Assembly: GCA_049509915.1 (NCBI GenBank)
Contig: JBEKZL010000189.1
Span: 1-16,093, forward strand
Direction of reading: 5' to 3'
DNA length: 16,093 nt
Source of the DNA: JBEKYD01 sp049509915
GTDB lineage: Bacteria; Acidobacteriota; Terriglobia; Bryobacterales; Bryobacteraceae
Under the pieces are notes generated by a model. That model saw nothing but the letters and a program-made list of their open reading frames with translations, was not told the origin of the DNA and did not search any database. The position numbers and the translations under genes are program-made. Positions 6,273 through 13,736 of the stretch are shown piece by piece; within the stretch, counting starts at the first letter, position 1; every line of letters begins with the position of its first letter.

Positions 6273-7013
6273 ATGGATATCAGCCGGCGCGACTTATTCA
6301 AGTTTGGGGGCAAGCTGCTGGTTCTGGCCTCGGCCGGTGCCACGCTCGAGCAGTTAACCGGCGCCGCGCCGCCCAGCGAAGCTTATCGCATGGCCGACCA
6401 CTGGTGGGGCATGATCGTCGACATCGACTTGTGCATCGGCTGCGGCAACTGTGTACGCGCCTGTTCCAAGGAGAACAACGTGCCACAGGGGTATTTCCGC
6501 ACCTGGGTGGAACGCTACCAGATCGAGGAAGGCAGCCAGCCTCACGTGGAATCGCCCAACGGCGCGATGGACGGCTTCCCGCCATCGACCCGCACCGACC
6601 TGAAGAGCTTTTACGTCCCTAAACTGTGCAACCAGTGCGCCGATTCCCCCTGCGTGCAGGTCTGCCCGGTCGGCGCCACCTTCGTCAGCCCGGATGGCGT
6701 GGTGCTGGTCGACGAATCCTACTGCCTGGGCTGCCGCTACTGCGTGCAGGCCTGTCCCTATGGCTGCCGGTACCTGCACCCGGAGAAGCAGACCATCGAC
6801 AAGTGTACGCTCTGCTACCACCGCATCACCCAGGGCCTGACCACGGCCTGCTGCGAAAACTGTCCCACCGGCGCCCGTCTGCTGGTGGATTTCAAGAACC
6901 CCAAAGACCCTGTCCACGAAATCCTGCGCACCAGCAAAGTCCAGGTTTTGAAACCCTACATGGCCACCCGAGCCAAGGTCTACTACAAGAACCTGGATGG
7001 CGATGTGCGCTGA
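6273..7013 (+). CDS. Tat-exported 4x[4Fe-4S] ferredoxin-like subunit (NrfC/HybA type)
   Basis: This 246-residue subunit starts with a twin-arginine signal (SRRDLFKFGG, Arg5-Arg6, then a hydrophobic stretch), so it is exported folded. Four cysteine groups are visible: C54/57/60/64, C119/122/127/131, C151/154/157/161 and C178/181/194/197 (with a spare C165 and C193). This is the four-cluster wiring pattern of NrfC, DmsB/PsrB and HybA proteins. It should carry electrons between the membrane NrfD partner and the tetraheme cytochrome encoded 15 nt upstream. There is no molybdopterin or other catalytic subunit next to it. The ATG follows a GGAGACGAGC ribosome binding region. The family is clear; the exact redox partner is not. 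Confidence 0.9.
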   Translation: MDISRRDLFKFGGKLLVLASAGATLEQLTGAAPPSEAYRMADHWWGMIVDIDLCIGCGNCVRACSKENNVPQGYFRTWVERYQIEEGSQPHVESPNGAMDGFPPSTRTDLKSFYVPKLCNQCADSPCVQVCPVGATFVSPDGVVLVDESYCLGCRYCVQACPYGCRYLHPEKQTIDKCTLCYHRITQGLTTACCENCPTGARLLVDFKNPKDPVHEILRTSKVQVLKPYMATRAKVYYKNLDGDVR

Positions 7014-7025
7014 TAGGAGCGATCG

Positions 7026-8195
7026 ATGATACCCGGCGTTGACGGTTTCATATACCCGAACGAGGTGGAGTTGCAATGGAGCGTGCTGATCGTGCTCTAC
7101 CCCTACATCACGGGCCTGGTTGCCGGCGCGTTCATCCTGGCGTCGCTCGAAAGGGTTTTCAAGGTCGATGCGGTGCGGCCCACCTACCGCATGGCCTTGC
7201 TCACGGCCCTGGCCTTCCTGCTGGTGGCGCCCTTGCCCCTGCAACTCCATCTGGGGCACCCCGAGCGTTCCTTTGAAATGTACCTGACGCCGCATCGCTC
7301 CTCGGCCATGGCCATGTTCGGCTTCGTCTATCTCTGGTACCTCACGGTGGTGTTGTTAGTGGAGATCTGGCTGGAATATCGCGCCGAAATTGTAGCCCTG
7401 GCGCAATCCACCACGGGGCCGAAGCGCTGGATCTACCGCACCCTCACTCTCGGCTCGAATAACGTCAGCCCGGAGGCGCGCGGCATCGACGATAAGGTGG
7501 GCTATGCCGTCACCGTCATCGGCATCCCGTCGGCATTTCTGCTGCATGGATACGTGGGCTTCATATTCGGCTCCGTGAAAGCCAACCCGTGGTGGTCCAC
7601 CCCCTTGATGCCGGTGGTGTTTCTGTTCTCGGCGATGGTCTCGGGAATCGCCGCCGTGATGGTGCTGTACGTGGTTTCCATGAAACTGCGCAAGACCCCC
7701 ATCGACATGCGCTGTCTCGACACCATCGCGCGCTACCTGTTTTACACTTTCGTCATCGATTTCAGCCTGGAAATGCTGGACCTGGTGCACCGCACCTACG
7801 AGTCCGACGAGTCCTTCCGCAGCCTGGATTTCATGGTTCATACGCGCCTGTGGGGCTCGCACGTGATTCTGCAGATCTTTCTGGGTACCCTGCTGCCGCT
7901 GGTTCTGCTCGCCGCCAATCAATTGTGGACGTTCTCCGAGGCCAGGCGAAAAGCCATGTACATGATGGCCGGCGGCATGGCTCTGATCGGCATCTTCGCC
8001 ATGCGCTGGAACGTGGTGATCGGCGGCCAACTGTTTTCCAAGAGTTTTCTCGGTTACACATCCTACAAACTGCAACTGGGGGAGCGGGAAGGACTGCTGT
8101 CGGCGAGCCTGCTGATGCTCCTTCCGTTTGCGATCTTGTTTATTCTGGTGAAGCTCTTGCCGCCCTGGCAGGAGGGAGAGGCCCACAAAGCCTGA
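7026..8195 (+). CDS. NrfD/PsrC-family quinol-interacting membrane subunit
   Basis: The 389-residue protein shows about nine hydrophobic helices, for example WSVLIVLYPYITGLVAGAF near the N-terminus and LLSASLLMLLPFAILFILV at the end. It has the NrfD-type sequence LPLQLHLGHPERSFEMYLTPHRSSAM, where His/Arg/Glu residues lie close to the quinone pocket in PsrC-like proteins. It should oxidise menaquinol or reduce menaquinone and pass electrons to or from the Fe-S subunit 12 nt upstream. GGAGCG precedes the ATG. The size is a little above the usual 320-400 range midpoint for the family and nothing is broken. Menaquinone is the expected partner, given mqnD in the same window. Confidence 0.9.
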   Translation: MIPGVDGFIYPNEVELQWSVLIVLYPYITGLVAGAFILASLERVFKVDAVRPTYRMALLTALAFLLVAPLPLQLHLGHPERSFEMYLTPHRSSAMAMFGFVYLWYLTVVLLVEIWLEYRAEIVALAQSTTGPKRWIYRTLTLGSNNVSPEARGIDDKVGYAVTVIGIPSAFLLHGYVGFIFGSVKANPWWSTPLMPVVFLFSAMVSGIAAVMVLYVVSMKLRKTPIDMRCLDTIARYLFYTFVIDFSLEMLDLVHRTYESDESFRSLDFMVHTRLWGSHVILQIFLGTLLPLVLLAANQLWTFSEARRKAMYMMAGGMALIGIFAMRWNVVIGGQLFSKSFLGYTSYKLQLGEREGLLSASLLMLLPFAILFILVKLLPPWQEGEAHKA

Positions 8196-8205
8196 GGAGG
8201 TTGCC

Positions 8206-9897
8206 ATGCCGCAACCGGAGTGGGAGGCGCTCGAACGCGAGATCCGCGAACTGACCCTGCGCGTGGCGTCGATCGAGCGGCACGTCGGCTTGTGCGCCCC
8301 CGCGGCGCCGCCGGAGATGCTGGAGGAGATACCCCCGGGCCATCCGCTGGCGGGCGTGCCAGGCATGTCGGGCGTCCTTCCGGTGGTGGGACGGGCGCTG
8401 CTGGGTCTTGCAGTCGCGTTCCTGCTGCGCGCCCTCACCGAGTCCGGAACTCTGCCCACCGGGGCCGGAATCGCCGCCGGAATTGCTTACGCCATGCTCT
8501 GGCTCGGCTGGGCGGCTCGAAACACGGCTGCCGAACCCCTTAAAACCGCTCTCCACTCCCTGACCGCCGTGCTGGTGCTCTCTCCTCTGCTCTGGGAGGC
8601 CACCGTGCGTTTCCACGCCATCGGCGACTGGACCACCGCGGCCGTCCTGCTGGTCTTCGCCGTTTTCGGCATGGCGATCTCCTGGCGCAGGAGCCTGCTC
8701 GTCGTCTCCACCTTCGCCACCCTTGCCGCCCTGGGAACCGCCGCCGCCCTGCTGGTCGCCACTCGCGACGTGCTGCCATTCACCTTCCTGTTCCTCGCCG
8801 TGGCCGCCGCCATCGAAGCTTCCGCCTGTCTGGAGCACTGGTTGAGCGAGCGCTGGCTGGGCGCGGCCGCCGCCGACCTGGCGGTTCTGCTGGCCACCTG
8901 GCTGGTAACGAATGAACGCGGACTGCCCGAAGGCTACGCCCCCATTCCCCCTGCGTGGCTGCTCGCCGCGCAAGTGGCGCTGCTGACCATTTACCTCGCC
9001 AGCACCATCGTCCGCACGCTGTTTCGCGGCTTCTCCTTCACGGCCTTTGAGACGGCTCAAGTGGCCGTGGCGTTTGCCGTCAGCCTCAGCGGCGGTCTGC
9101 CAATGGCGCCGATGATGGCCGCGGTCATGCTGGTCTGCGCCGCCGCCTGTTACCTGCTGTCTTTCGTGCGGCTCGAGCGGCAAGGCGCTTCCAGCCGCAA
9201 CTTCTACACCTATTCCACCTTCGGCATCCTGCTGGCTCTGGCGGGCGCCCGAATCCTGCTTTCGAGTGCGGCTTCGGCTTGGGTCTGGTACATTCTCGCG
9301 ATCGCCTGTGTCTGGGCCGGCGGCGCCTTTGGCCGCATGACGCTGCGGGTGCATGGAGTCATTTACCTGTCGCTGGCGCTGACCGCTTCGGGCGCGGTTC
9401 AGGAGGCGGCCAGCCAGCTATTGGGCTCCGCCTTGTGGCCAGGTCAACGGCAGGCGGCTTTGTGGACCGGCCTGGCGGCAGCCGCCGTCGCCTGTCTCCT
9501 GGCGGCGCATTACAGCACGGCCGAGCGCCCTTCGTGGAATACGCGCGTCTTTCGCCTGGCGGTTTCCGCCGGCTTTCTCTGGCTGGCGGCCGGAGTCGCG
9601 GCGGGTATTCTGACGGGCGCCTATCACGCCGTGTTCGGCGCCGGCGCCAGTCATGCCTATTGCGCCACCTTGCGCACCGGTGTCCTGGCCGGTCTCTCCC
9701 TTCTGCTCGCCTGGGCCGGCCCGCGCTGGAATCGGCTGGAATTATCGCGCCTGGTCTACCCCGCCATGTTTCTCGGCGGCTGCCGCCTGGTGCTTCAGGA
9801 CGTCAACCAGGGCCATACCGGAGCGCTCTTCTTTTCTCTGCTGCTTTACGGCGCCGTGCTCACCGCCCTGCCGCGGCTGAAAAGAAGCGTGGGCTAA
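8206..9897 (+). CDS. Polytopic membrane protein, DUF2339-like
   Basis: The 563-residue protein begins with a short charged helix that may form a coiled coil (WEALEREIRELTLRVASIERHVG). From about residue 60 to the end it is almost continuous hydrophobic helices, at least a dozen. The first helix GRALLGLAVAFLLRALTESGTLP resembles the opening of DUF2339 membrane proteins (LG-x3-LG-x-AFFL-type). No catalytic motif is visible. It begins 10 nt after the nrfD-like stop behind a GAGGAGG ribosome binding site, so it is co-transcribed with the redox genes. It could help assemble or anchor that complex, but its function is unknown. Confidence 0.8.
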   Translation: MPQPEWEALEREIRELTLRVASIERHVGLCAPAAPPEMLEEIPPGHPLAGVPGMSGVLPVVGRALLGLAVAFLLRALTESGTLPTGAGIAAGIAYAMLWLGWAARNTAAEPLKTALHSLTAVLVLSPLLWEATVRFHAIGDWTTAAVLLVFAVFGMAISWRRSLLVVSTFATLAALGTAAALLVATRDVLPFTFLFLAVAAAIEASACLEHWLSERWLGAAAADLAVLLATWLVTNERGLPEGYAPIPPAWLLAAQVALLTIYLASTIVRTLFRGFSFTAFETAQVAVAFAVSLSGGLPMAPMMAAVMLVCAAACYLLSFVRLERQGASSRNFYTYSTFGILLALAGARILLSSAASAWVWYILAIACVWAGGAFGRMTLRVHGVIYLSLALTASGAVQEAASQLLGSALWPGQRQAALWTGLAAAAVACLLAAHYSTAERPSWNTRVFRLAVSAGFLWLAAGVAAGILTGAYHAVFGAGASHAYCATLRTGVLAGLSLLLAWAGPRWNRLELSRLVYPAMFLGGCRLVLQDVNQGHTGALFFSLLLYGAVLTALPRLKRSVG

Positions 9898-10025
9898 ATG
9901 CAACGCTCTTCACGTAACTCCAGCATTGGGGCTAAATGGGCCCTGGCGCGACCAATTGACACTCCGCCGCGGGACCGTTAGATTCTCGTTATGTCCGATG
10001 ACTGATAACTGAATACTGCCAACTC
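9898..10025. other. Intergenic stretch between convergent genes
   Basis: These 128 bases separate the DUF2339-like gene from the 3' end of the minus-strand oxidase gene. I see no gene and no clear bidirectional terminator. The right end carries the heptad repeats listed separately. Confidence 0.5.
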
Positions 10026-10028
10026 TCA
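10001..10028. repeat. Degenerate heptanucleotide tandem repeat
   Basis: Four consecutive 7-mers, ACTGATA, ACTGAAT, ACTGCCA and ACTCTCA, share the ACT(G) start with a strict period of 7. The last unit includes the stop codon of the minus-strand oxidase gene. Short heptad repeats of this kind occur between genes in several bacterial groups; function unknown. Confidence 0.45.
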
Positions 10029-11459
10029 GTACAGCATCCCGCCTTTCGTCAACGCCGGCTGGCGGATCTCGATGCAGCCTTTCCCCGTGGGCAGCATTTT
10101 GCCCGGGTTCATGCGGTTGTCGGGATCGAAAAGCAGCTTGAGCCGCGCCATCGTGGCAAGCGTTTCGCTCGAAAACAGGCGCCCCATCAGCTCTTTCTTC
10201 TCCAAGCCGACGCCGTGCTCTCCGGTGATGGTGCCGCCCACCGCGATGCAATGCGACAGAATCTCCGCGCCGGCCGAGCGCGCTTTTTCCAGGTCGCCGG
10301 GCCGGCGCCCGTCGAACAGGATGATGGGATGCAGGTTGCCGTCGCCGGCATGGAAGATATTCGAGATAGTGAGCCCGTAGCGCGCGGCCACTTCGTTAAT
10401 GACGTGCAGCGTGGAGGGGATCTGGGTGCGCGGCACCACCCCGTCTTGTACATAGTATGTAGGGCTGACGCGGCCCACTGCTCCGAAGGCGTTCTTGCGT
10501 CCCTTCCACAGCAGCTCGCGTTCTTCCGCGCTCCGCGCCACGCGCACTTCCCGCGCCCCGGAGCTGCCGCAAACCTCGCGGATCTGTTCCACCTGCTCGA
10601 CCACGGCTTCCCGGATGCCTTCAATCTCGATCAGCAACACCGCTGCGGCATCCATCGGATAGCCGGCATGGGTGGCTTCTTCCACCATGCGCAGCATCAC
10701 CCCGTCGAGCATCTCCACCGCCACCGGAGTAATGCCGAGCGCCGTGATTTCGGTCACCGTCCTTCCGGCGTCCTCATTGTTGTCGTAAATGGCGAGCAGC
10801 GTCTTCACCACTTCCGGCTTGCGTATCAGGCGGACGACGACTTTGGTCACCAGCACCATCGTCCCCTCCGAGCCAGTCAACAGGCCGGTCAGATCAAAGC
10901 CAGGCAAGTCCAGTTCCTTGCCGCCGGTCTCGACCACCGTCCCATCCGCCAGCACCAACTCCAGCCCGAGTACATGGTTGGTGGTGACGCCGTAGGCCAG
11001 TGTGTGCGGCCCGCCGGCGTTCTCCGCTACGTTACCGCCGATCGTACACGCGCGTTGGCTCGACGGGTCGGGTGCATAGAAATAGCCGCGGCCTTCCACC
11101 GCCAAGGTGACATCCAGGTTCACGACCCCGGGCTGGATCGTGGCGCGTTCATTCTCGAGGTCGATTTCGAGAATCCGGTTCATACGCGCAAAGGCAACCA
11201 CGATGCCGCCCTCCGCGGGAATCGCCCCGCCCGAAAGCCCCGTGCCCGCGCCGCGTCCTACCACCGGCATGCGATACTGATTGGCGATCTTAACGATCCC
11301 GGAAACTTCCGCCGTCGAGCGCGGGAATACAACCACGTCCGGCCGGTGCTTATCCACCCCGCCGTCATATTCATATAGCGACAAGTCCTCGGGACGGTCG
11401 AGAAACCCCTGCCGCCCCACCAGTTCCAGGATGCGCCGCCGCGGTTCTGCACCGAGCAT
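10026..11459 (-). CDS. glcD: FAD-linked glycolate/D-lactate oxidase subunit GlcD
   Basis: The 477-residue protein is an FAD-binding type-4 (VAO/PCMH fold) oxidase. It oxidises a 2-hydroxy acid, glycolate in GlcD or D-lactate in close relatives, and passes electrons to the membrane chain. The FAD domain shows VVGRGAGTGLSGG (67-79) and PSSQRACTIGGNVAENAGG followed by YGVTTNHVLGLELVLADG. The C-terminal domain shows ISNIFHAGDGNLHP and ITGEHGVGLEKK, the usual substrate/flavin motifs. Length matches GlcD (about 480-500). GGGG lies 3 nt before the ATG. GlcE and GlcF are not adjacent in this window, so it may work with a distant partner or as a stand-alone dehydrogenase. Substrate choice is not settled by the sequence. 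Confidence 0.9.
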   Translation of the reverse strand: MLGAEPRRRILELVGRQGFLDRPEDLSLYEYDGGVDKHRPDVVVFPRSTAEVSGIVKIANQYRMPVVGRGAGTGLSGGAIPAEGGIVVAFARMNRILEIDLENERATIQPGVVNLDVTLAVEGRGYFYAPDPSSQRACTIGGNVAENAGGPHTLAYGVTTNHVLGLELVLADGTVVETGGKELDLPGFDLTGLLTGSEGTMVLVTKVVVRLIRKPEVVKTLLAIYDNNEDAGRTVTEITALGITPVAVEMLDGVMLRMVEEATHAGYPMDAAAVLLIEIEGIREAVVEQVEQIREVCGSSGAREVRVARSAEERELLWKGRKNAFGAVGRVSPTYYVQDGVVPRTQIPSTLHVINEVAARYGLTISNIFHAGDGNLHPIILFDGRRPGDLEKARSAGAEILSHCIAVGGTITGEHGVGLEKKELMGRLFSSETLATMARLKLLFDPDNRMNPGKMLPTGKGCIEIRQPALTKGGMLY

Positions 11460-11684
11460 ATTCCCCTATGTTGGCACAGGGCGGGGGATGCGTGTGGCTC
11501 CGGCCGTGGGTAAACGGGCATCCGAGCCGCGACCGGGAGGGAGCGGTCTTCGCCGACCCCCTCGCGCGCCCCCGGATACAAACGCCTCCGGATCTGGTGT
11601 GCGGAAACCGCAGGCCCGGGTCCTAGCACGAAGCGATTTGGCCGCAGCCACTGGCCAAAGAGTGTGCCAGAATACGGACTGAAC
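11460..11684. other. Divergent intergenic region between glcD and the caspase locus
   Basis: These 225 GC-rich bases hold no supported gene. They must contain the promoters of both the minus-strand oxidase gene and the plus-strand accessory locus, but no clear -35/-10 pair is seen. The only distinct structure is the inverted repeat at 11637-11659. Confidence 0.5.
11637..11659. promoter_or_regulatory. Inverted repeat before the accessory locus
   Basis: TTTGGCC (11637-11643) and GGCCAAA (11653-11659) pair perfectly over 7 bp around a 9-nt loop. It ends 25 nt before the ATG at 11685. The place suits an operator or leader hairpin for the three-gene locus. No regulator family is recognised. Confidence 0.35.
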
Positions 11685-11999
11685 ATGTCTGCGCTCGCGC
11701 TCATCGTGGCGATGTTTTTGCAGTCGTCAGCTCCCCCGCCTCAACCGTCCTTTGATATCGACCCTACGGAAATCAGCATCGGGGGGAGCGCTCAGCTCCG
11801 GTGGAGTTGCCCGGGGGCAAAGCGCGGGTACCTCTCCAGCGTTGGACTGGTGGATGCCCCGCGCGGCGGAACTATCACCGTGACGCCAACGGAGACCACA
11901 GACTACGTCATCATCTTCGAGACGGCTGGCGAGCCGATAATGATGTCGAGACGCGTCGCCGTGCGGGGGAGTAAAAGGCGAAGGGGGCGACTGGCCTGA
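11685..11999 (+). CDS. Ig-like-domain exported protein, first open segment (104 aa)
   Basis: This is the intact first frame: signal peptide and Ig-like domain, ending in an Arg-rich run (GSKRRRGRLA) that is read out of frame. ATG 11685 is preferred over a GTG at 11664 because it places the signal peptide at the N-terminus. If the frame change is real, a short secreted single-domain protein of 104 residues would still be made. Confidence 0.5.
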   Translation: MSALALIVAMFLQSSAPPPQPSFDIDPTEISIGGSAQLRWSCPGAKRGYLSSVGLVDAPRGGTITVTPTETTDYVIIFETAGEPIMMSRRVAVRGSKRRRGRLA

Positions 12000-12099
12000 T
12001 CCCTTCAGCGCTTTTGTTGCCCCAATCCGGGAAGTGACCACCACGCCCCAGGTCGATCTTGCTGCGAGGGTCTAGTCGATCCTGCAAGGGAGATTTGTT

Positions 12100-12255
12100 G
12101 TGCGACAGTTCAAGTCGGAAGTTAACAAGCTCGTCTTTTACACCGCCTTTGCCGAACGCCTGAACCTCGGCAGCGCAGACGAGCTGCGCAGGCTGAGACG
12201 CCGGATCGCTTTTTCGCGTGGAGCTTTCCAGGCCAGCCACGGGCCGCAAGGCTGA
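12100..12255 (+). CDS. Middle open segment of the broken gene A (51 aa)
   Basis: The frame is open from just after the TAG at 12073-12075. A GTG at 12100 has GGAGA six bases upstream, so re-initiation after the TAG is possible. The product would read MRQFKSEVNKLVFYTAFAERLNLG and then RRLRRRIAF. The stop at 12253-12255 lies after the T5 run where the sense moves to the next frame. It is more likely a fragment of the exported protein than an independent gene. Confidence 0.35.
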   Translation: MRQFKSEVNKLVFYTAFAERLNLGSADELRRLRRRIAFSRGAFQASHGPQG

Positions 12256-12388
12256 GGTCGAGGTTAGCGCAGCAATTCAGCGCCAGGTGGCCATCGAAAG
12301 ACGGCGGTGGTCCGACGACAATCCACCGTCTACGACGATTTATCAGAGCGAAATCCAAAACCTTATGCGGGAGATCCTCGCGAAATGA
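12215..12388 (+). CDS. C-terminal open segment of the broken gene A
   Basis: The frame reads RVELSRPATGRKAEVEVSAA, then IQRQVAIERRRW, and ends SEIQNLMREILAK. It has an alternating strand-like pattern followed by helices, typical of a real domain end. The TGA (12386-12388) overlaps the ATG of the membrane protein gene as ATGA, which strongly suggests translational coupling. GTG 12218 could start it but lacks a ribosome binding site. Confidence 0.4.
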   Translation, partial: RVELSRPATGRKAEVEVSAAIQRQVAIERRRWSDDNPPSTTIYQSEIQNLMREILAK

Positions 12389-12852
12389 CGGGTCAGGACG
12401 ACAGGCCGCGGAACGCTTCCATTAAACGGAGCTGGATCTTAACGATCTGGACGTTCGGATTCCTAGCAGACGTCGTGATCGTGCCATGCGCAAGGCTCTA
12501 CTTTTATCGCGCTTCAGACGTTGCACCCGAGAACTTCCGCGAACCGATCATGAAGGTGTTCGAAGACGTGCTGGCGTCGTACGGGGTCTACGTGACGACC
12601 ATCCTGACCTTCCTTTTCGGCAAGAGAACAGGCGTGGAGAGCCGGCCCAGGTTCCTCGGCTGGCTGGCCATTGCGGTCACATTTGTCTGGGTCGCGGTAT
12701 TTACGATTCTGCTCGTCGGATGCGTGTTCTTCAGATGGTTCGATGTCGACGATCATGCGGAGGTACTTGAACAATGGGCAAAGGCCACAGCGTTGATCGT
12801 GACGCCATTGATAGCGTATTACTTCAGCCTAGATCGAGAGCAGCAACCCTGA
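12385..12852 (+). CDS. Four-helix membrane protein (accessory locus gene B)
   Basis: The 155-residue protein shows four hydrophobic segments: ILTIWTFGFLADVVIVPCA (about 17-35), VLASYGVYVTTILTFLFG (about 62-79), WLAIAVTFVWVAVFTILLVG (about 91-115) and ATALIVTPLIAYYFSL near the end. I recognise no family. The start is set at ATG 12385, which overlaps the preceding TGA as ATGA; the frame is open further upstream to 12307, but those residues belong to the previous gene in another frame. The caspase gene starts inside its last 79 nt. This coupling suggests that it works with the exported Ig-like protein and the caspase protein, possibly as a membrane anchor or channel; the role is inferred from position only. 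Confidence 0.72.
   Translation: MTGQDDRPRNASIKRSWILTIWTFGFLADVVIVPCARLYFYRASDVAPENFREPIMKVFEDVLASYGVYVTTILTFLFGKRTGVESRPRFLGWLAIAVTFVWVAVFTILLVGCVFFRWFDVDDHAEVLEQWAKATALIVTPLIAYYFSLDREQQP
12759..12763 (+). promoter_or_regulatory. Ribosome binding site that fixes the caspase start
   Basis: GGAGG lies 10 nt before ATG 12774, inside the coding sequence of the membrane protein. It supports a start that overlaps the preceding gene by 79 nt. A rare CTG at the end of that gene would cut off the basic part of the signal/anchor helix. Confidence 0.5.
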
Positions 12853-13736
12853 TCGGCTACTTGCTTCTGGCGACGATCCTGCTCGGCGGCAGTGCGCCTC
12901 TTGCCGCCGAGGTCCGCCGAGCAATCTCGATCGGCATCAGCGAATATCCGAGTTATCCGAAGGAGGAATGGTTGCAATTCGCCGACCTGGATGCGGCGGC
13001 GTTTGCGGAAGCCTTGGTCTGGGACCACGCCGTCAATGTCCCCGTCAAAGCGCTGTACGCCAAGGAGGCGACCAGGGAGAAAATCTGGGACGCGGTGTAC
13101 GAGCTCGAGAAGGGCCCCCGACCCGACACCCTGTTCTTGTTTTTCTCGGGGCACGGCGAACTCACCGCTGGGCAAAAGTTCTACCTAATGCCGTTTGACG
13201 GCGACAACGAGCACCCGGAAGTGAGCGCCATCGAGTTTAAGGCAGTGCTCGATTACCTGGATGAGAAGATCGGCGCCAAGAATCTTGTGATCTTTCTTGA
13301 TACCTGCCACAGCGCCGCGGCGATCCGAGGAAAAGGAAGCGAGCCCGAGGACGCCACGGTGGGGAGCTGGGACAAACTGATCTCGCAGGCCAATGCGCAC
13401 TTCTCAGGGTCGATAAATCTTTTCGCCAGCGCGGGCGCCGGCGAGCTCTCTTTGGAGGACGCCGAGAACAAGCGTGGCCTATTTACGCACTACCTAATTA
13501 AGGGCCTGGACGGGGACGCCGACGGCATTAACGGCGTCAAGGACGGCCAAGTCACGGCTGCGGAACTGAAGGCCTACCTGGATCGCGACGTGCCGCCCCG
13601 GTCCCTCCAAATCGGCAAGCGCCCGCAGACCCCATTCGTCAATTCCGACTATAACGGCGAACTTGTTCTGGCTATCCCGCAGCCTTGGCCCCTTCGCCTC
13701 GGCCCGCGGGTCCAACTGCGCGGTACATTTCGCTGA
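12774..13736 (+). CDS. Caspase-like peptidase segment (C14), 320 aa
   Basis: This intact frame covers the anchor helix and the complete caspase-like domain. VRRAISIGISEYPSY is the first core strand region, DTLFLFFSGHGEL carries catalytic His127 and NLVIFLDTCHSAAA carries Cys178. DGDADGINGVKDGQVTAAEL after the p20 core is EF-hand-like, as often seen in bacterial C14 proteins. Bacterial caspase homologues usually cleave after Arg/Lys or Asp in stress or defence pathways; specificity is not readable here. The hydrophobic helix before the domain predicts an extracytoplasmic or membrane-tethered location. The last ~15 residues (after LVLAIPQ) are probably read out of frame. Confidence 0.85.
   Translation: MGKGHSVDRDAIDSVLLQPRSRAATLIGYLLLATILLGGSAPLAAEVRRAISIGISEYPSYPKEEWLQFADLDAAAFAEALVWDHAVNVPVKALYAKEATREKIWDAVYELEKGPRPDTLFLFFSGHGELTAGQKFYLMPFDGDNEHPEVSAIEFKAVLDYLDEKIGAKNLVIFLDTCHSAAAIRGKGSEPEDATVGSWDKLISQANAHFSGSINLFASAGAGELSLEDAENKRGLFTHYLIKGLDGDADGINGVKDGQVTAAELKAYLDRDVPPRSLQIGKRPQTPFVNSDYNGELVLAIPQPWPLRLGPRVQLRGTFR

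Larger units (their letters stand above)
11685..12388 (+). pseudogene. Exported Ig-like-domain protein gene, broken (accessory locus gene A)
   Basis: Joined across three frames this region encodes about 233 residues (704 nt minus two extra bases gives 234 codons). It starts with a signal peptide (MSALALIVAMFLQSSAPPP). An Ig-like domain follows (DPTEISIGGSAQLRWSC, TITVTPTETTDYVIIFE), of the kind found at the start of secreted and OmpA-linked proteins. After RRVAVRG the sense moves one frame, at one of two G5 runs (11965-11969 or 11983-11987), and continues GEGGDWPDPFSAFVAPIREV. An in-frame TAG (12073-12075) probably replaces CAG. A second +1 shift lies at the T5 run 12210-12214 (RRIAF to RVELSRPATG). 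The end LMREILAK stops at a TGA that overlaps the next gene's ATG. Function unknown. Confidence 0.6.

Noticed and set aside
8140..9354. 404-codon minus-strand open frame opposite the DUF2339-like gene
   Set aside because: Composition is Gly/Gln/Arg/His-rich, typical of the reverse strand of a hydrophobic GC-rich gene.
10215..11378. 387-codon plus-strand open frame opposite glcD
   Set aside because: It is antisense to a well-supported GlcD protein and shows only His/Arg-rich sequence without domains.
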